A program made the position numbers and the translations under genes. This document shows positions 15,981-27,142 of a stretch of DNA of 64,000 nt, one piece after another. The notes beneath the pieces were generated by a model that searched no databases, was not told the DNA's origin, and saw only the letters and a list, made by a program, of their open reading frames with translations. Each line of letters begins with the position of its first letter. Position 1 is the stretch's first letter. Source of the DNA: Myxococcus xanthus (GTDB lineage: Bacteria > Myxococcota > Myxococcia > Myxococcales > Myxococcaceae); assembly GCF_900106535.1 (NCBI RefSeq), contig NZ_FNOH01000009.1, positions 186,001 through 250,000 of the forward strand, written 5' to 3'.

Positions 15981-17096
15981 ATGACGCCCTCTCCGCCCCA
16001 GGCCGGCTTCGACTGGAAGTGGCCCCGCATCCGCGCGAAGCCGGCGCTGGCGCTGTTCGGCTTCTGCCTGCTCATCGGCCTGTGGATGGGGCTCACGCTG
16101 TGGCTCACCATCCTCGGGGACGGCGGCACCCTCCCGGGCTCCCGTCCCTTCCTCTGGGAAATCACCGGGGCGCTCGGCATCTGGGCCGTCTTACCCATCC
16201 TCTACACGGCGGTGGTCAACGCACCGAGCCCTCGCGTGGGATGGGGGCGCTTCCTGGGCATTCATGCCGTGGCCTTCGTGCTCTTCACCGGCCTGCACAC
16301 CGCGCTGATGGTGGGGACGCGGCAGTTGCTGTACGCGCTGCTCGGCTGGGGCACCTACGACTATGGCGCGCTCGCCTTCCGCATCCCCATGGAGGCGCAG
16401 AAGGACCTCATCTCGTACACGGTCACCGCCACGCTCTGGAGCTTCCTCCAAACCTGGAAGGAGCGTCAGGCGCGGGCGCTGCGGGAGGCCGCGCTGGAGG
16501 CCGAGTTACGAGCGGCCCAACTCCAGTCCCTCACCGGCCAGCTCCATCCGCACTTCCTCTTCAACGCCCTGAACACCGTCAGCGCGGTGATGTACGAGGA
16601 CCTCGCGCGCACGGACCGGCTGCTCAGCGACCTGGGCGGACTGCTGCGCGCCAGCATGGAGCGGCGCGAGGCCACGTGGACGCTGGCCGAGGAGCGAACC
16701 CAGGCCGCGCGCTTCGTGGCCCTGCTGGCCGCGCGCTTCGGCGAGCGGGTGACGGTGTGCTGGGACGTGGCCCCCGGCCTGGACGGCGCCCAGGTGCCCT
16801 GCTTCGCGCTGCAAGCGCTCGTGGAGAACGCGGTGAAGCACAACCAGGACCGGACAGAGCCGCTGGAGGTGCGCATCCAGGCCCGGGAGGACGGCAATGG
16901 GTGGCGGCTGGAAGTGGAGGACACGGGGCGCGGCTTCGGCGTGGCCTCGCCCGCGTCCGGCCCCGGCGTGGGCCTGTCGCACCTGGAGCGCATCCTGACG
17001 CTGCTCCACGGGGGCCGAGCGCGGCTGGAGCGGAGCCACGGCCCCGAGGGCGGCGCGCGCGTGTCGCTGTGGCTGCCCCGGGAGACCGCGGCATGA
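15981..17096 (+). CDS. LytS/YehU-type sensor histidine kinase
   Basis: 371 aa. Four membrane helices fill residues about 20-150, followed by a short coiled coil (ERQARALREAALEAELRAAQ) and the His_kinase domain. The phospho-acceptor box QLHPHFLFNALNTVSA (H183 region) is the hallmark of this family, with LQALVENAVKHN as N box and DTGRGFG as G box. The extracellular part is small, so sensing is probably within the membrane. Its stop overlaps the ATG of the LytTR response regulator by 4 nt, which defines a cognate pair. Confidence 0.9.
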   Translation: MTPSPPQAGFDWKWPRIRAKPALALFGFCLLIGLWMGLTLWLTILGDGGTLPGSRPFLWEITGALGIWAVLPILYTAVVNAPSPRVGWGRFLGIHAVAFVLFTGLHTALMVGTRQLLYALLGWGTYDYGALAFRIPMEAQKDLISYTVTATLWSFLQTWKERQARALREAALEAELRAAQLQSLTGQLHPHFLFNALNTVSAVMYEDLARTDRLLSDLGGLLRASMERREATWTLAEERTQAARFVALLAARFGERVTVCWDVAPGLDGAQVPCFALQALVENAVKHNQDRTEPLEVRIQAREDGNGWRLEVEDTGRGFGVASPASGPGVGLSHLERILTLLHGGRARLERSHGPEGGARVSLWLPRETAA

Positions 17097-17863
17097 CGCG
17101 CTTCCAGGTGCTCGTGGCCGATGACGAAGCGCCCGCGCGGGCGAAGGTGAAGCGCCTGCTGGCGGAGGACGCCCGCTTCGCGCTGGCGGGCGAAGCGACG
17201 GACGGCCCGCAGACGCTGCGGCAGGTGGGCACCCTGCGCCCGGACCTGCTGGTGCTCGACGTGCAGATGCCGGGCCTCACCGGCTTCGAGGTGCTGGAGG
17301 CCCTGGGCCCGGAGCATTGTCCGGCCGTCATCTTCTCCACCGCGTACGACGCCTTCGCGCTGGCGGCCTTTGAAGCGCAGGCGGTGGACTACCTGCTGAA
17401 GCCCTACGACGCGGAGCGCTTCGGCCGGGCGCTCGACAAGGCGCACGCGGTGCTCCGCAGCGGGATGCCGGACACCGCGCGGATCCAGTCCCTGCTAGCG
17501 GAGCTGGGGCGGGCCCCCGCAGGCCGTCCGTTGGAGCGGCTGGTGGTGAAGGTGGGCGAGGCCTGGGTGCCCCTGCCGCTGGCGGACGTCTGGCACCTGT
17601 CAGCCGAAGACAAGTACGTGCGGCTCTACACGGGCCAAGGCGAGCACCTGGTACGACAGACGCTCCGCGCCCTGGAGGAGCGGCTGGACCCCTCACGCTT
17701 CGTCCGGGTGCACCGGGGCGACATCGTCAATCTGGACGCGGTGGCCCGCCTGGAGCCGTGGAGCCACGGGGATGGAATCCTCGTCCTCAAGGACGGGAGC
17801 TCCGTCGTACTCAGCCGCACCTGGCGTGAAGCGTTCCTCCAGAAGTGGGGACTGGAGGGGTAA
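17093..17863 (+). CDS. LytTR-type response regulator
   Basis: 256 aa. The receiver domain (1-120) has the acidic pair in VLVADDEAPAR, phospho-acceptor Asp in LLVLDVQMPGLTGFEV (about residue 58) and Lys in DYLLKPYDAERF. The LytTR DNA-binding domain (about 150-250) includes WHLSAEDKYVRLYT and FVRVHRGDIVNLDAV. These regulators bind direct repeats upstream of targets. It is translated with the upstream kinase through an ATGA overlap. Targets unknown; the neighbouring acyltransferase is one candidate. Confidence 0.92.
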   Translation: MTRFQVLVADDEAPARAKVKRLLAEDARFALAGEATDGPQTLRQVGTLRPDLLVLDVQMPGLTGFEVLEALGPEHCPAVIFSTAYDAFALAAFEAQAVDYLLKPYDAERFGRALDKAHAVLRSGMPDTARIQSLLAELGRAPAGRPLERLVVKVGEAWVPLPLADVWHLSAEDKYVRLYTGQGEHLVRQTLRALEERLDPSRFVRVHRGDIVNLDAVARLEPWSHGDGILVLKDGSSVVLSRTWREAFLQKWGLEG

Positions 17864-17872
17864 GCGTCACTG

Positions 17873-17919
17873 CTACAGGGCTGTGGCAGCAAATTTGGTT
17901 GTGTCAGCCCTGCCTGTAG
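17873..17919 (+). promoter_or_regulatory. Interrupted inverted repeat upstream of dnaB
   Basis: CTACA-GGGCTG at 17873-17883 pairs with CAGCCC-(TGCC)-TGTAG at 17905-17919. The 21-nt centre is A/T-rich (GCAAATTTGG). It could end the LytTR transcript or serve as an operator. A weak promoter-like pair, TTGGTT (17895) and TAGAGT (17917) at 16-nt spacing, overlaps it. Confidence 0.4.
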
Positions 17920-17934
17920 AGTGGGCGGGCTGCC

Positions 17935-19305
17935 ATGGAGAACGTCCACGAGTTCAGAGAGGGTCGGAAGGTCCACGAGGACCTCGCCGCGGAGCGCGCC
18001 GTGCTGGGCGCCGTGCTGGCGGACAATACGCTCATCGCCGCGGTAGGCGAGGTCGTCCACCCAGAGGATTTCTCCAGCCCCGCGCACGCCCAGATTTTCG
18101 AGGCGATGCTGAAGCTCGACGGCCAGTCGAGACAGGTGGACCACCTGACGCTGGCCGAGGAGCTGAAGGTGTTGGGCCACCTGGTGTCGGTGGGCGGCCC
18201 GGCCTACCTGATGCGTCTGGACCAGGTGGTGCCCATCGCGTCCAACGCGGTCCAGTACGCGCAGATCGTCAAGGACCAGGCCATCCGCCGCCGCCTGGCC
18301 CAGGCGGGCAGGGAGATCCAGGACCTCGCCAGCCAGGAGACGGGCGAGCTGGAGGTGCTGCTCGACGAGGCCGAGCGCAAGGTATTCCTCCTCGCGGAGA
18401 AGAAGCGCGAGGGCGACCTGCGCCCGGTCAGCGAGCTGATGGAGCATACGCTCGACCTGCTCGACAAGATGAAGGCGGCGGCCACGGGCATCACGGGCCT
18501 GTCCACCGGCTACATCGACCTGGACAACCAGCTCACCGGCCTGCACGCCGGCGAGCTCATCATCCTCGCGGCGCGTCCCGGCATCGGCAAGACGTCCTTC
18601 GCGATGAACATCGCGGTGCACGCGGCGCTGAAGGAGAACAAGGCCGTCGGCATCTTCAGCCTCGAAATGCCCGCCGACCAGTTGCTGATGCGTCTGCTGG
18701 CCTCCACCGCGCGCGTGGACATGAAGAAGCTGCGCGGCGGCCGGCTGACGCCGCACGACGAGGAGAAGTTCCAGGAGATGGCGGGCGCGCTCTACAACGC
18801 CCCCATCTACATCGACGACTCCGGCGGTCTGTCCCCGTTCGACCTGCGCGCCAAGGCCCGCCGCGTGAAGCAGCGCGACCCGCGCCTGTCGCTCATCGTC
18901 ATCGACTACCTCCAGCTCATGCATCAGAAGGGCAAGGTGGAGAGCCGCCAGTTGGAGGTCGCCGAAATCTCCCGCGCACTGAAGCAGCTCGCCAAGGAGC
19001 TGGAGGTGCCCATCATCGCGCTCAGTCAGCTCAGCCGAAAGGTGGAGGACCGCAAGGACGGCAAGCCCCTGCTGTCAGACCTCCGTGAGTCCGGCTCCAT
19101 CGAGCAGGACGCCGACGTGGTGATGTTCATCCACCGTGAGACGTCTGACGAGGCGGGCCCCGACGGGCAGCCGGCGCAGCAGTCGAACACCGTCATCCCC
19201 GTGGAGCTCATCATCGCCAAGCAGCGTAACGGCCCCATTGGCTCCATCGACCTGGTGTTCCTGGCCGAGTACACCCGCTTCGAGAGCCGGTCGCGGAGCG
19301 AGTAG
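17935..19305 (+). CDS. dnaB: Replicative DNA helicase DnaB
   Basis: 456 aa without an intein. The N-terminal DnaB domain begins near EDLAAERAVLGAVLADNT (about 14-31). The RecA-like core has Walker A ARPGIGKTSFAMNIA near 212-226, Walker B LIVIDYLQLM near 321-330, and ALSQLSRKVEDRKDGKP with the following SDLRESGSIEQDAD motif. It forms the hexamer that unwinds the chromosomal fork. The start ATG at 17935 gives MENVHEFREGRKVHEDLAAE. It ends against a hairpin shared with the convergent thiD. Confidence 0.96.
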   Translation: MENVHEFREGRKVHEDLAAERAVLGAVLADNTLIAAVGEVVHPEDFSSPAHAQIFEAMLKLDGQSRQVDHLTLAEELKVLGHLVSVGGPAYLMRLDQVVPIASNAVQYAQIVKDQAIRRRLAQAGREIQDLASQETGELEVLLDEAERKVFLLAEKKREGDLRPVSELMEHTLDLLDKMKAAATGITGLSTGYIDLDNQLTGLHAGELIILAARPGIGKTSFAMNIAVHAALKENKAVGIFSLEMPADQLLMRLLASTARVDMKKLRGGRLTPHDEEKFQEMAGALYNAPIYIDDSGGLSPFDLRAKARRVKQRDPRLSLIVIDYLQLMHQKGKVESRQLEVAEISRALKQLAKELEVPIIALSQLSRKVEDRKDGKPLLSDLRESGSIEQDADVVMFIHRETSDEAGPDGQPAQQSNTVIPVELIIAKQRNGPIGSIDLVFLAEYTRFESRSRSE

Positions 19306-19322
19306 CAGCCCTCCGTGTTCGC

Positions 19323-19348
19323 GCGGGTGCGGTGCACCTCGCACCCGC
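19323..19348. terminator. Hairpin between convergent dnaB and thiD
   Basis: A perfect 9-bp stem GCGGGTGCG/CGCACCCGC (19323-19331 with 19340-19348) lies in the 75-nt gap between the two stops. There is no T-run, but the position suits a two-way stop signal. Confidence 0.55.
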
Positions 19349-19380
19349 CCCTGCCGGTTCGCAGGAGCAGCGGGCCCGCC

Positions 19381-20121
19381 CTACTCCGCGCCGGTCCGCA
19401 GGTAGCGCAGCACCAGCGCGCGGGCCGAACGCACCGCCGTCTCCAGCGCGCGGCCCCGGCCCAGCTCCGTGGCCAGCGCGGAGGCCAGCCGGCACCCCGT
19501 GCCCCGGCGTCCGGGGGCGCGTGCCAGCCTCTTGCCCTCCAGCACTCGCACGCGGCCCGGTGTGGCCAGGACGTCCGCCAACCCCTGCGTGTCCGGCAAG
19601 TGCCCGCCCTTCACCAGCACCGCGCCAAAGCCGTGCTGCGCCAGTGCCTCCGCGGCCTCGACAGCCTCTTCCACCGTGCGCGCGACGGGGCGTCCCAGCA
19701 GCCAGCCCGCTTCATCCAGGTTCGGCGTGAGCACCACGCGCGGCCCGGCCAGAGACAGGTAGGCCCGTGCGGACAGGCGCGTCAGCGGCTCGCCCCGGGA
19801 GGTGCGCACCACCGGGTCCACCACCCACCACGCGCCCGTGTCCTCCAGGGCCCGCTGCGCGGCCTCGAGCTGCGCGCGCGCGGGCACCATGCCGCACTTC
19901 ACCGCGTGCACCGGCCCCAGCTCGCGCGCGGCGGCCACCTGCGCGGACAGCACGCGCGGCGGCGAGGCCGTCCAGGTGAAGGTGCGGACACCCTGCGCCG
20001 TCTGCGCGGTGGGCACCGCCACCGGCTGGCCCCGCAGCGCGCGCACCGCGGCGACATCCGCCAAGAGCCCCGCCCGTCCCGTGGGCTCCAACCCCGCCAG
20101 CAGGAGGACGCGGGGACTCAC
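19381..20121 (-). CDS. thiD: ThiD-like hydroxymethylpyrimidine (phosphate) kinase
   Basis: 246 aa from a GTG at 20121 that overlaps the TGA of the preceding gene by 4 nt (GTGA); longer in-frame starts would run through that gene. Family features: VLLLAGLEPTGRAGLLADV near the N-terminus (AGxDPxGGAGxxAD-like, here with Glu and Arg changes), VKCGMVP, WWVVDPVV, LTPNLDEAGWLLG and VLVKGGHLPD, and GRRGTGCRLASALAT as the catalytic GTGC loop. It should phosphorylate HMP-P to HMP-PP for thiamine synthesis. Last gene of thiE-amidotransferase-thiD. Confidence 0.85.
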   Translation of the reverse strand: MSPRVLLLAGLEPTGRAGLLADVAAVRALRGQPVAVPTAQTAQGVRTFTWTASPPRVLSAQVAAARELGPVHAVKCGMVPARAQLEAAQRALEDTGAWWVVDPVVRTSRGEPLTRLSARAYLSLAGPRVVLTPNLDEAGWLLGRPVARTVEEAVEAAEALAQHGFGAVLVKGGHLPDTQGLADVLATPGRVRVLEGKRLARAPGRRGTGCRLASALATELGRGRALETAVRSARALVLRYLRTGAE

Positions 20122-20882
20122 CGGCGATGCTCGCGCGCCTTCTGCACGAACGCCTTGTAGAGCCCCACGTGCACCGGAATGGTCGTGGACATGTATTCGG
20201 GGTGCCACTGCACGCCCACGGCGAAGGTGTGCACGGAGGACTCGATGGCCTCCACCACGCCATCCGGCGCCACCGCGGTAATCGTCACGTCCTTGCCCAC
20301 GCCGCGCACCGACTGGTGGTGGGTGGAGTTGACCATCAACTGGCCATACCCCACCGCCTCCGCCAGCAACGTGCCGCTCTTCACGTCCACCGGGTGCTGC
20401 GGGTGCGTGCGGTCGTGCTTCTGCTCATGCTCGCGAGCGCCCTCCACCTCACGGCCGATGTCCTGGTACAGCGTGCCACCCAGGATGACGTTGAGCAGTT
20501 GCATGCCGCCACAGATGCCCAGCAGCGGCATGTTGCGCTTGAGCGCGCCGCGCATGAGCGCCGCCTCGAAAGCGGTACGCCCTTCCTTCAGCGCCCCCAA
20601 GCCCTCGCGCGCATCCTCGCCGTAGGCCGACGGAGGAATGTCGAACGCGCCGCCCGTGACGAGCACCCCGGAGATGCGGTCCAGATAGGACTCCACGCAG
20701 GCCGGCTCGTCCGAATACGGCAACACGAAGGGCAGCCCGCCCGCGCGAAGGACGGCGTCCGCGTACGGAACCTTCAGCTCATAGCGGGCAAAGGGCTGTT
20801 CTCCGGCCGGACTCCAGTCCGGGGTGATGCCGATGTTGGGGCGGCGCGGCGCCGGCCCGTGGTGACGCGAATGGTTGTTCAT
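20118..20882 (-). CDS. Peptidase C26 / gamma-glutamyl-GABA hydrolase-like amidotransferase
   Basis: 254 aa, class I glutamine amidotransferase fold. The nucleophile is Cys124 in LLGICGGMQLLN, and His227 and Glu229 lie in VGVQWHPEY, so the triad is intact. PuuD-type relatives usually read GICRG; here it is GICGG. PuuD hydrolyses gamma-glutamyl-GABA, but this copy is locked between thiE and thiD by short spacing and a 4-nt overlap, so a role linked to thiamine metabolism or repair is possible. That link is inferred from gene order only. Confidence 0.85.
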   Translation of the reverse strand: MNNHSRHHGPAPRRPNIGITPDWSPAGEQPFARYELKVPYADAVLRAGGLPFVLPYSDEPACVESYLDRISGVLVTGGAFDIPPSAYGEDAREGLGALKEGRTAFEAALMRGALKRNMPLLGICGGMQLLNVILGGTLYQDIGREVEGAREHEQKHDRTHPQHPVDVKSGTLLAEAVGYGQLMVNSTHHQSVRGVGKDVTITAVAPDGVVEAIESSVHTFAVGVQWHPEYMSTTIPVHVGLYKAFVQKAREHRR

Positions 20883-20902
20883 GGAAGCTCCTGGCTTCGA
20901 GG

Positions 20903-21559
20903 CTATGCCCCGAAACGCCCCTGTTCAAACGCCTCAACCAACCGCCTCACACGCTCGGTGATATCCGCGGCGAGCAGCGCGTCGGACACCACCGCCGCAC
21001 AGTGCGCCCCGGCCGCCGCCACGCTCGCGATGTTCACCAGCCCCACCCCACCAATGCCCACCACGGGCAGCGGGCTGTCACGCACCACGGACGCGAAGGC
21101 CTCCAGACCCAGCACTGGCGCGGGCACCTGTTTCGTCGACGTGGGGAAGACAGGCCCCAGCCCCACATAGTCCGCCCCCGCCGCTTGCGCCGCCCGCGCG
21201 CCCACCACGTCTCGCACCGTGACGCCCACCAGACGGCCAGGCCCCAGCAGCGCGCGCGCATCCTCGGCGGGCACGTCCTCGTCACCCACGTGCACACCGT
21301 CCGCGTCCGCCAGCAGCGCCAGGTCCACCCGGTCGTTCACCAGGCACAGCGCGCCTTCCCGGCGGCACAGCGCCACCACCTGCCGCGTGGCGGCCAGCGC
21401 CTCACGAATCGGGGTGCGCTTCATGCGCAGTTGCACCAGCCGGGCCCCGCCGGCCACCAGGCGAGCCGCCTTGTCCACCAGTGAAATCTCCGGCAGGACG
21501 GAGTCGTCGCACAGCAGGTAAGGACCGCGGGGAAGGTGCGGGCGGGACGGTGCGTTCAT
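20903..21559 (-). CDS. thiE: Thiamine-phosphate synthase
   Basis: 218 aa. It joins HMP-PP and thiazole phosphate. Motifs include LVQLRMKRTPIREALA (near 38-53), LVNDRVDLALLADADGVHVG (near 73-92) with the pyrophosphate-binding residues, VGVTVRDV, ADYVGLGPVFPTSTKQ and VVGIGGVGL. First gene of a three-gene operon. No TPP riboswitch motif was found in the 92-bp divergent region before it. The N-terminus MNAPSRPHLPRGPYLL is ordinary. Confidence 0.92.
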   Translation of the reverse strand: MNAPSRPHLPRGPYLLCDDSVLPEISLVDKAARLVAGGARLVQLRMKRTPIREALAATRQVVALCRREGALCLVNDRVDLALLADADGVHVGDEDVPAEDARALLGPGRLVGVTVRDVVGARAAQAAGADYVGLGPVFPTSTKQVPAPVLGLEAFASVVRDSPLPVVGIGGVGLVNIASVAAAGAHCAAVVSDALLAADITERVRRLVEAFEQGRFGA

Positions 21560-21585
21560 CGGCTCTGGAAGGCAGGACGGCGGCG

Positions 21586-21611
21586 TTGACAGATGGCCAC
21601 CCTGCTATAAG
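21586..21611 (+). promoter_or_regulatory. Possible promoter for the DUF1844 operon
   Basis: TTGACA (21586-21591) and TATAAG (21606-21611) match vegetative hexamers well, but the spacing is only 14 nt, shorter than the normal 16-18. The following ATG at 21652 has GAGGA about 10 nt upstream. Confidence 0.35.
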
Positions 21612-21651
21612 GTGCCGCGCTGTTTTCCAAGCAATTCTGAGGATTTGAACC

Positions 21652-22029
21652 ATGGCGGATTCGGCGGACCCGAAGTACCTCGATAAGCGCACCGCGGAGC
21701 GGTACGTGCGCTCAGGCCAGCTCGACGAGGCGGAGTACGAGCGCCACCTCCAGGGCCTGCCCGACGTGGCGGAGAAGTCCGTCCCCGTTGAGACGCTCAT
21801 GCTCGACGACGCCGACGACTTCGACGACGAAGAGGATGACTTCGAGGACGAGGGCGACGATACGTCCGACGACAGCGATGAGGCCGAGACCTCCGCCGCC
21901 GCCGAGTCGACGGATGGCGACACCGCCGAGGCCGACGACGCCGAGAGCGACGACGAGGCCGAGAGCGACGACGAGGCCGCCACCGCTTCGAACGAGACCT
22001 CCGACGATGAGGGGCCGGTCTCCGCATGA
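21652..22029 (+). CDS. Hypothetical protein with highly acidic C-terminal half
   Basis: 125 aa. Residues 1-45 form a compact, mixed segment (LDKRTAERYVRSGQLDEAEY, HLQGLPDVAEKSV) that looks like a small helical domain. Residues 50-120 are almost entirely Asp, Glu, Ala, Ser and Thr, with AESDDEAESDDEA-type repeats. No family name is certain. Its TGA overlaps the DUF1844 ATG by 4 nt, so the two are coupled. A flexible acidic tail of this kind often binds basic partners; no partner is visible. Confidence 0.75.
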   Translation: MADSADPKYLDKRTAERYVRSGQLDEAEYERHLQGLPDVAEKSVPVETLMLDDADDFDDEEDDFEDEGDDTSDDSDEAETSAAAESTDGDTAEADDAESDDEAESDDEAATASNETSDDEGPVSA

Positions 22030-22340
22030 GCTCCGGGGACGAGAAGCGCGGCGAGACCTTCGTGATGCGGGGGGAAGCGCGCTCCGCGTCCGAGGAGTCG
22101 ATTTCCTTCAGCACCTTCATCGTGGGGCTGGGCACCGCGGTGCTCATCCACCTGGGAGGTGCGCCCAATCCTGAAACGGGTCAGACGGAGAAGGACCTGC
22201 CGCTGGCCCGGCAGAACCTGGACCTCTTGTCCATGCTGCGCGCGAAGACGCGGGGCAACCTCACAGCCGAGGAAGAGAAGCTCTTCGACGGGCTGCTCGC
22301 GGACCTCCGCCTGCGCTACGTGGAGGCGACCAAGCGGTGA
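22026..22340 (+). CDS. DUF1844 domain-containing protein
   Basis: 104 aa. The segment SISFSTFIVGLGTAVLIHLGG followed by PNPETGQTEKDLPLARQNLDLLSMLRAKTRGNLTAEEEKLFDGLLADLRLRYVE is the DUF1844 signature. Family members are small and of unknown function, with one hydrophobic stretch (about 28-45). It overlaps both neighbours by 4 nt, so three genes form a strict translational unit. Confidence 0.88.
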   Translation: MSSGDEKRGETFVMRGEARSASEESISFSTFIVGLGTAVLIHLGGAPNPETGQTEKDLPLARQNLDLLSMLRAKTRGNLTAEEEKLFDGLLADLRLRYVEATKR

Positions 22341-22978
22341 AGCACTCCAGTAGGAAGGGCCTGCCCGGTGGCGTCCGCTTCGCCGCCATCGTGGGCCTGG
22401 TGCTCTCCATCCTCACGGGCTGGGCGGCGCTGATGGAAGCCGTCGAGATGGCGAACTTCTACGAAGCGCGCTCACTCCGGATGGAGCAGGAGCTGCCTCG
22501 GATTCCCGGCGCCCCGGCACTCGACCCGAAGATTCTCGAGGTCTACTACGCGGCGCTGGAGCCCATGCGGGAGCCGCGCGCGGTGCTGCTCGGCTTGCTG
22601 GCCGTTGCCTGCGCCTTTGTCAGCGTGTCCGCGGCGCGCATGCTGAGTCCGGAGAACCTGCACCGCGACGCCCTGAGCCGGGTCCTGAGCCGCGCGGCCA
22701 TCATCGCCGCCGGGCTGCGCACCATCGACGGCGCGCAGATGTCCGTGGCCAAGCAGCGCCTCTTCGCGGCGCTGGCGGAGCCGATGAGCAAGATGCCCGA
22801 GTTCCCACCGGACATCACCGTCGAGGCCTCTCGCGAAATCCTGAGCGCGATGGGCGTGGGGAGCGCCATCTTCGGCACCGTGGTGGTGGCGGGCACCTTC
22901 GCGCTTCTGGGGCAGTACTTCCGCAGCCAGCGCGTCCGCGAGGCCATGGCCGTGCAGGACGGGCCGCAGGAGGAGTAG
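22337..22978 (+). CDS. Hypothetical membrane protein
   Basis: 213 aa with three hydrophobic helices (about 12-32, 80-98 and 175-198) and a soluble middle region. No family recognised. The GTG start at 22337 overlaps the DUF1844 stop by 4 nt. Its tight coupling to DUF1844 and the acidic protein suggests a shared complex at the membrane. It ends 6 nt from the convergent unknown gene. Confidence 0.75.
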   Translation: MKHSSRKGLPGGVRFAAIVGLVLSILTGWAALMEAVEMANFYEARSLRMEQELPRIPGAPALDPKILEVYYAALEPMREPRAVLLGLLAVACAFVSVSAARMLSPENLHRDALSRVLSRAAIIAAGLRTIDGAQMSVAKQRLFAALAEPMSKMPEFPPDITVEASREILSAMGVGSAIFGTVVVAGTFALLGQYFRSQRVREAMAVQDGPQEE

Positions 22979-22984
22979 CCCTTC

Positions 22985-23704
22985 TCAGAGGGCGTCGGAC
23001 TCCGGCAGCGTCACCTGGCAGGTCGGCAGGAGGGCCTCCAGGACGGCGGCCCCTTCTGCGTCACGGCCCTCCAGCGCCAGCTCGTGGCCCGGAGCCACGC
23101 GCGGCAGCCGCAGCAGCTCCTTGCGCGTCAGGCCGAACACGTACGCCAGGTGGCCCACCGGCCAGCGCTCCTGCATGTGCTTGAAGGCCGCGTCGTCCAT
23201 CTGGTCCAGCGGCACCGGGAGCTCCACGTCCTCGTAGACGACCCGCTCACCGCCCACGCGCCGGCCGTTGCCGTACGCGATGACCTGCTCGCCTTCGTCT
23301 GGATCATAGACGTAGGCCTGGACGGCGGCGTTCGTCGCCCGGGAAAGCAGCCGGGGGAGCGCATGGTGGGCCGCATACCAGTGTGCGCCCTGCCGTCCCT
23401 CGGTGAAGGGAGCCACGTACGCCAGACGGACCACCTTGCGGCGTCGGTTGACGGACACCTTCAGCCCCGTCGCGCCCATCGCACCGTCCAGCGCCAGCGC
23501 TTCACGCGCCAACCGGAGCAGCTCCAGGCCGCCGAAGCTCTCGAGTCGTAGGAGATATCCGCCGTGTGCTTTCAGTTTCAGCCCCCCAGGGGATTGGGCG
23601 CCGCCTATACCCGGCATCATACCCGCTGGCAACTCCGGCACCTTGAAAAGCAGGTAGTTACCAGGAGTCCAAACTATTCCAGACAAGCGGAAACGTCGCG
23701 CCAC
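22985..23704 (-). CDS. Hypothetical protein
   Basis: 239 aa, soluble, no signal peptide and no recognised domain. It begins [20 protein letters not shown] and has a mixed alpha/beta composition, with [18 protein letters not shown] and [19 protein letters not shown]. Only 43 bp separate its start from the divergent clpB start, so the two promoters must overlap one another or lie within coding sequence. That arrangement is compatible with joint regulation. The reading frame has normal codon use. Confidence 0.7.
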   Translation of the reverse strand: MARRFRLSGIVWTPGNYLLFKVPELPAGMMPGIGGAQSPGGLKLKAHGGYLLRLESFGGLELLRLAREALALDGAMGATGLKVSVNRRRKVVRLAYVAPFTEGRQGAHWYAAHHALPRLLSRATNAAVQAYVYDPDEGEQVIAYGNGRRVGGERVVYEDVELPVPLDQMDDAAFKHMQERWPVGHLAYVFGLTRKELLRLPRVAPGHELALEGRDAEGAAVLEALLPTCQVTLPESDAL

Positions 23705-23747
23705 GTGCGCTGCTTGCCAAGGGGTGGCCGACTCTTACGTTGGAGGC

Positions 23748-26372
<2,625 letters not shown>

Positions 26373-26396
26373 CCCGGGCGTCCACGGATGTGCCTC

Positions 26397-26425
26397 GGCC
26401 CGGCGTCATGGCTTGACGCCGGGCC
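26397..26425 (+). terminator. Perfect 12-bp hairpin after clpB
   Basis: GGCCCGGCGTCA (26397-26408) and TGACGCCGGGCC (26414-26425) pair without mismatch around TGGCT. No T-run follows. Its right arm overlaps an alternative upstream start of the next gene, which argues for the later start at 26449. Confidence 0.65.
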
Positions 26426-26448
26426 GCCTCCGCGCGAAGAGCCCGGCC

Positions 26449-27132
26449 ATGAAGCCCTGGGAGACGCTGGAGCGCGCAGAAGTCCCGGACGTGGGGGAAG
26501 TCACCCTGGCCCGGCGCGGGGACGAGTACGTCTTCCGCGTGCGGGGCCAGACGCTGATGTCCAGCCGGCAGCACGGCTCCGAGGAAGCGCTGGCGGAGGC
26601 CGGCTGTGAAGGGCTGGCGGGCCGAAGCGGCGTCCGGGTGCTCGTGGGTGGGCTGGGCTTTGGCTACACCACCCGCGCGGTGCTGGACCGGCTGGGTCCC
26701 GACGCGCGTGTCACGGTGGCGGAGCTGCTCCCCGTGGTGGTGACGTGGAACCGGGGGCTGCTCGCGCCGCTGGCCGGGGCGCCTCTGGAGGACCCGCGCG
26801 TCACCGTGGTGGAGCTCGACGTGGGCAAGCACATGGCCCGGCAGTCCGGGACCTATGACGCCATCCTGCTGGACGTGGACAACGGCCCCACCGCCCTCAC
26901 CCACCCCGACAACCACGGCCTCTATGGGCGCGTGGGGCTGGCGCACGCCGTCCAGGCGCTGCGGCCAGGAGGCGTACTGGGCGTGTGGAGCGCCGGGCCC
27001 TCCCCCGCCTTCGAACGCCGCATGGAGCAAGCGGGCTTCACCGTCCAGGTGCTGCACCCGGCGGCGCATGGCACCAAGGGGACGCGGCATACTCTGTTCA
27101 TGGGCAAGCGGAGGCCCCAGGGGCGGCGTTAG
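26449..27132 (+). CDS. Spermidine-synthase-like methyltransferase-fold protein
   Basis: 227 aa. The SAM/aminopropyl-binding core is visible: [20 protein letters not shown] near 63-82, [16 protein letters not shown] near 90-105, [15 protein letters not shown] near 139-153 and [19 protein letters not shown]. It resembles SpeE-like proteins but lacks the N-terminal beta domain of true spermidine synthases, so the product is unsure. Start chosen at 26449 ([14 protein letters not shown]). The next gene begins 10 nt after its stop. Confidence 0.72.
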   Translation: MKPWETLERAEVPDVGEVTLARRGDEYVFRVRGQTLMSSRQHGSEEALAEAGCEGLAGRSGVRVLVGGLGFGYTTRAVLDRLGPDARVTVAELLPVVVTWNRGLLAPLAGAPLEDPRVTVVELDVGKHMARQSGTYDAILLDVDNGPTALTHPDNHGLYGRVGLAHAVQALRPGGVLGVWSAGPSPAFERRMEQAGFTVQVLHPAAHGTKGTRHTLFMGKRRPQGRR

Positions 27133-27142
27133 TAGGGGCCCC

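Noticed and set aside
21560..21651. TPP riboswitch before thiE
   Set aside because: The 92-bp region lacks the conserved CTGAGA and ACCTGA-type elements on the thiE strand, so none is called.
23705..23747. CIRCE or sigma-32 heat-shock promoter before clpB
   Set aside because: Neither the TTAGCACTC-N9-GAGTGCTAA repeat nor a CCCCAT-type -10 is present in the 43-bp gap.
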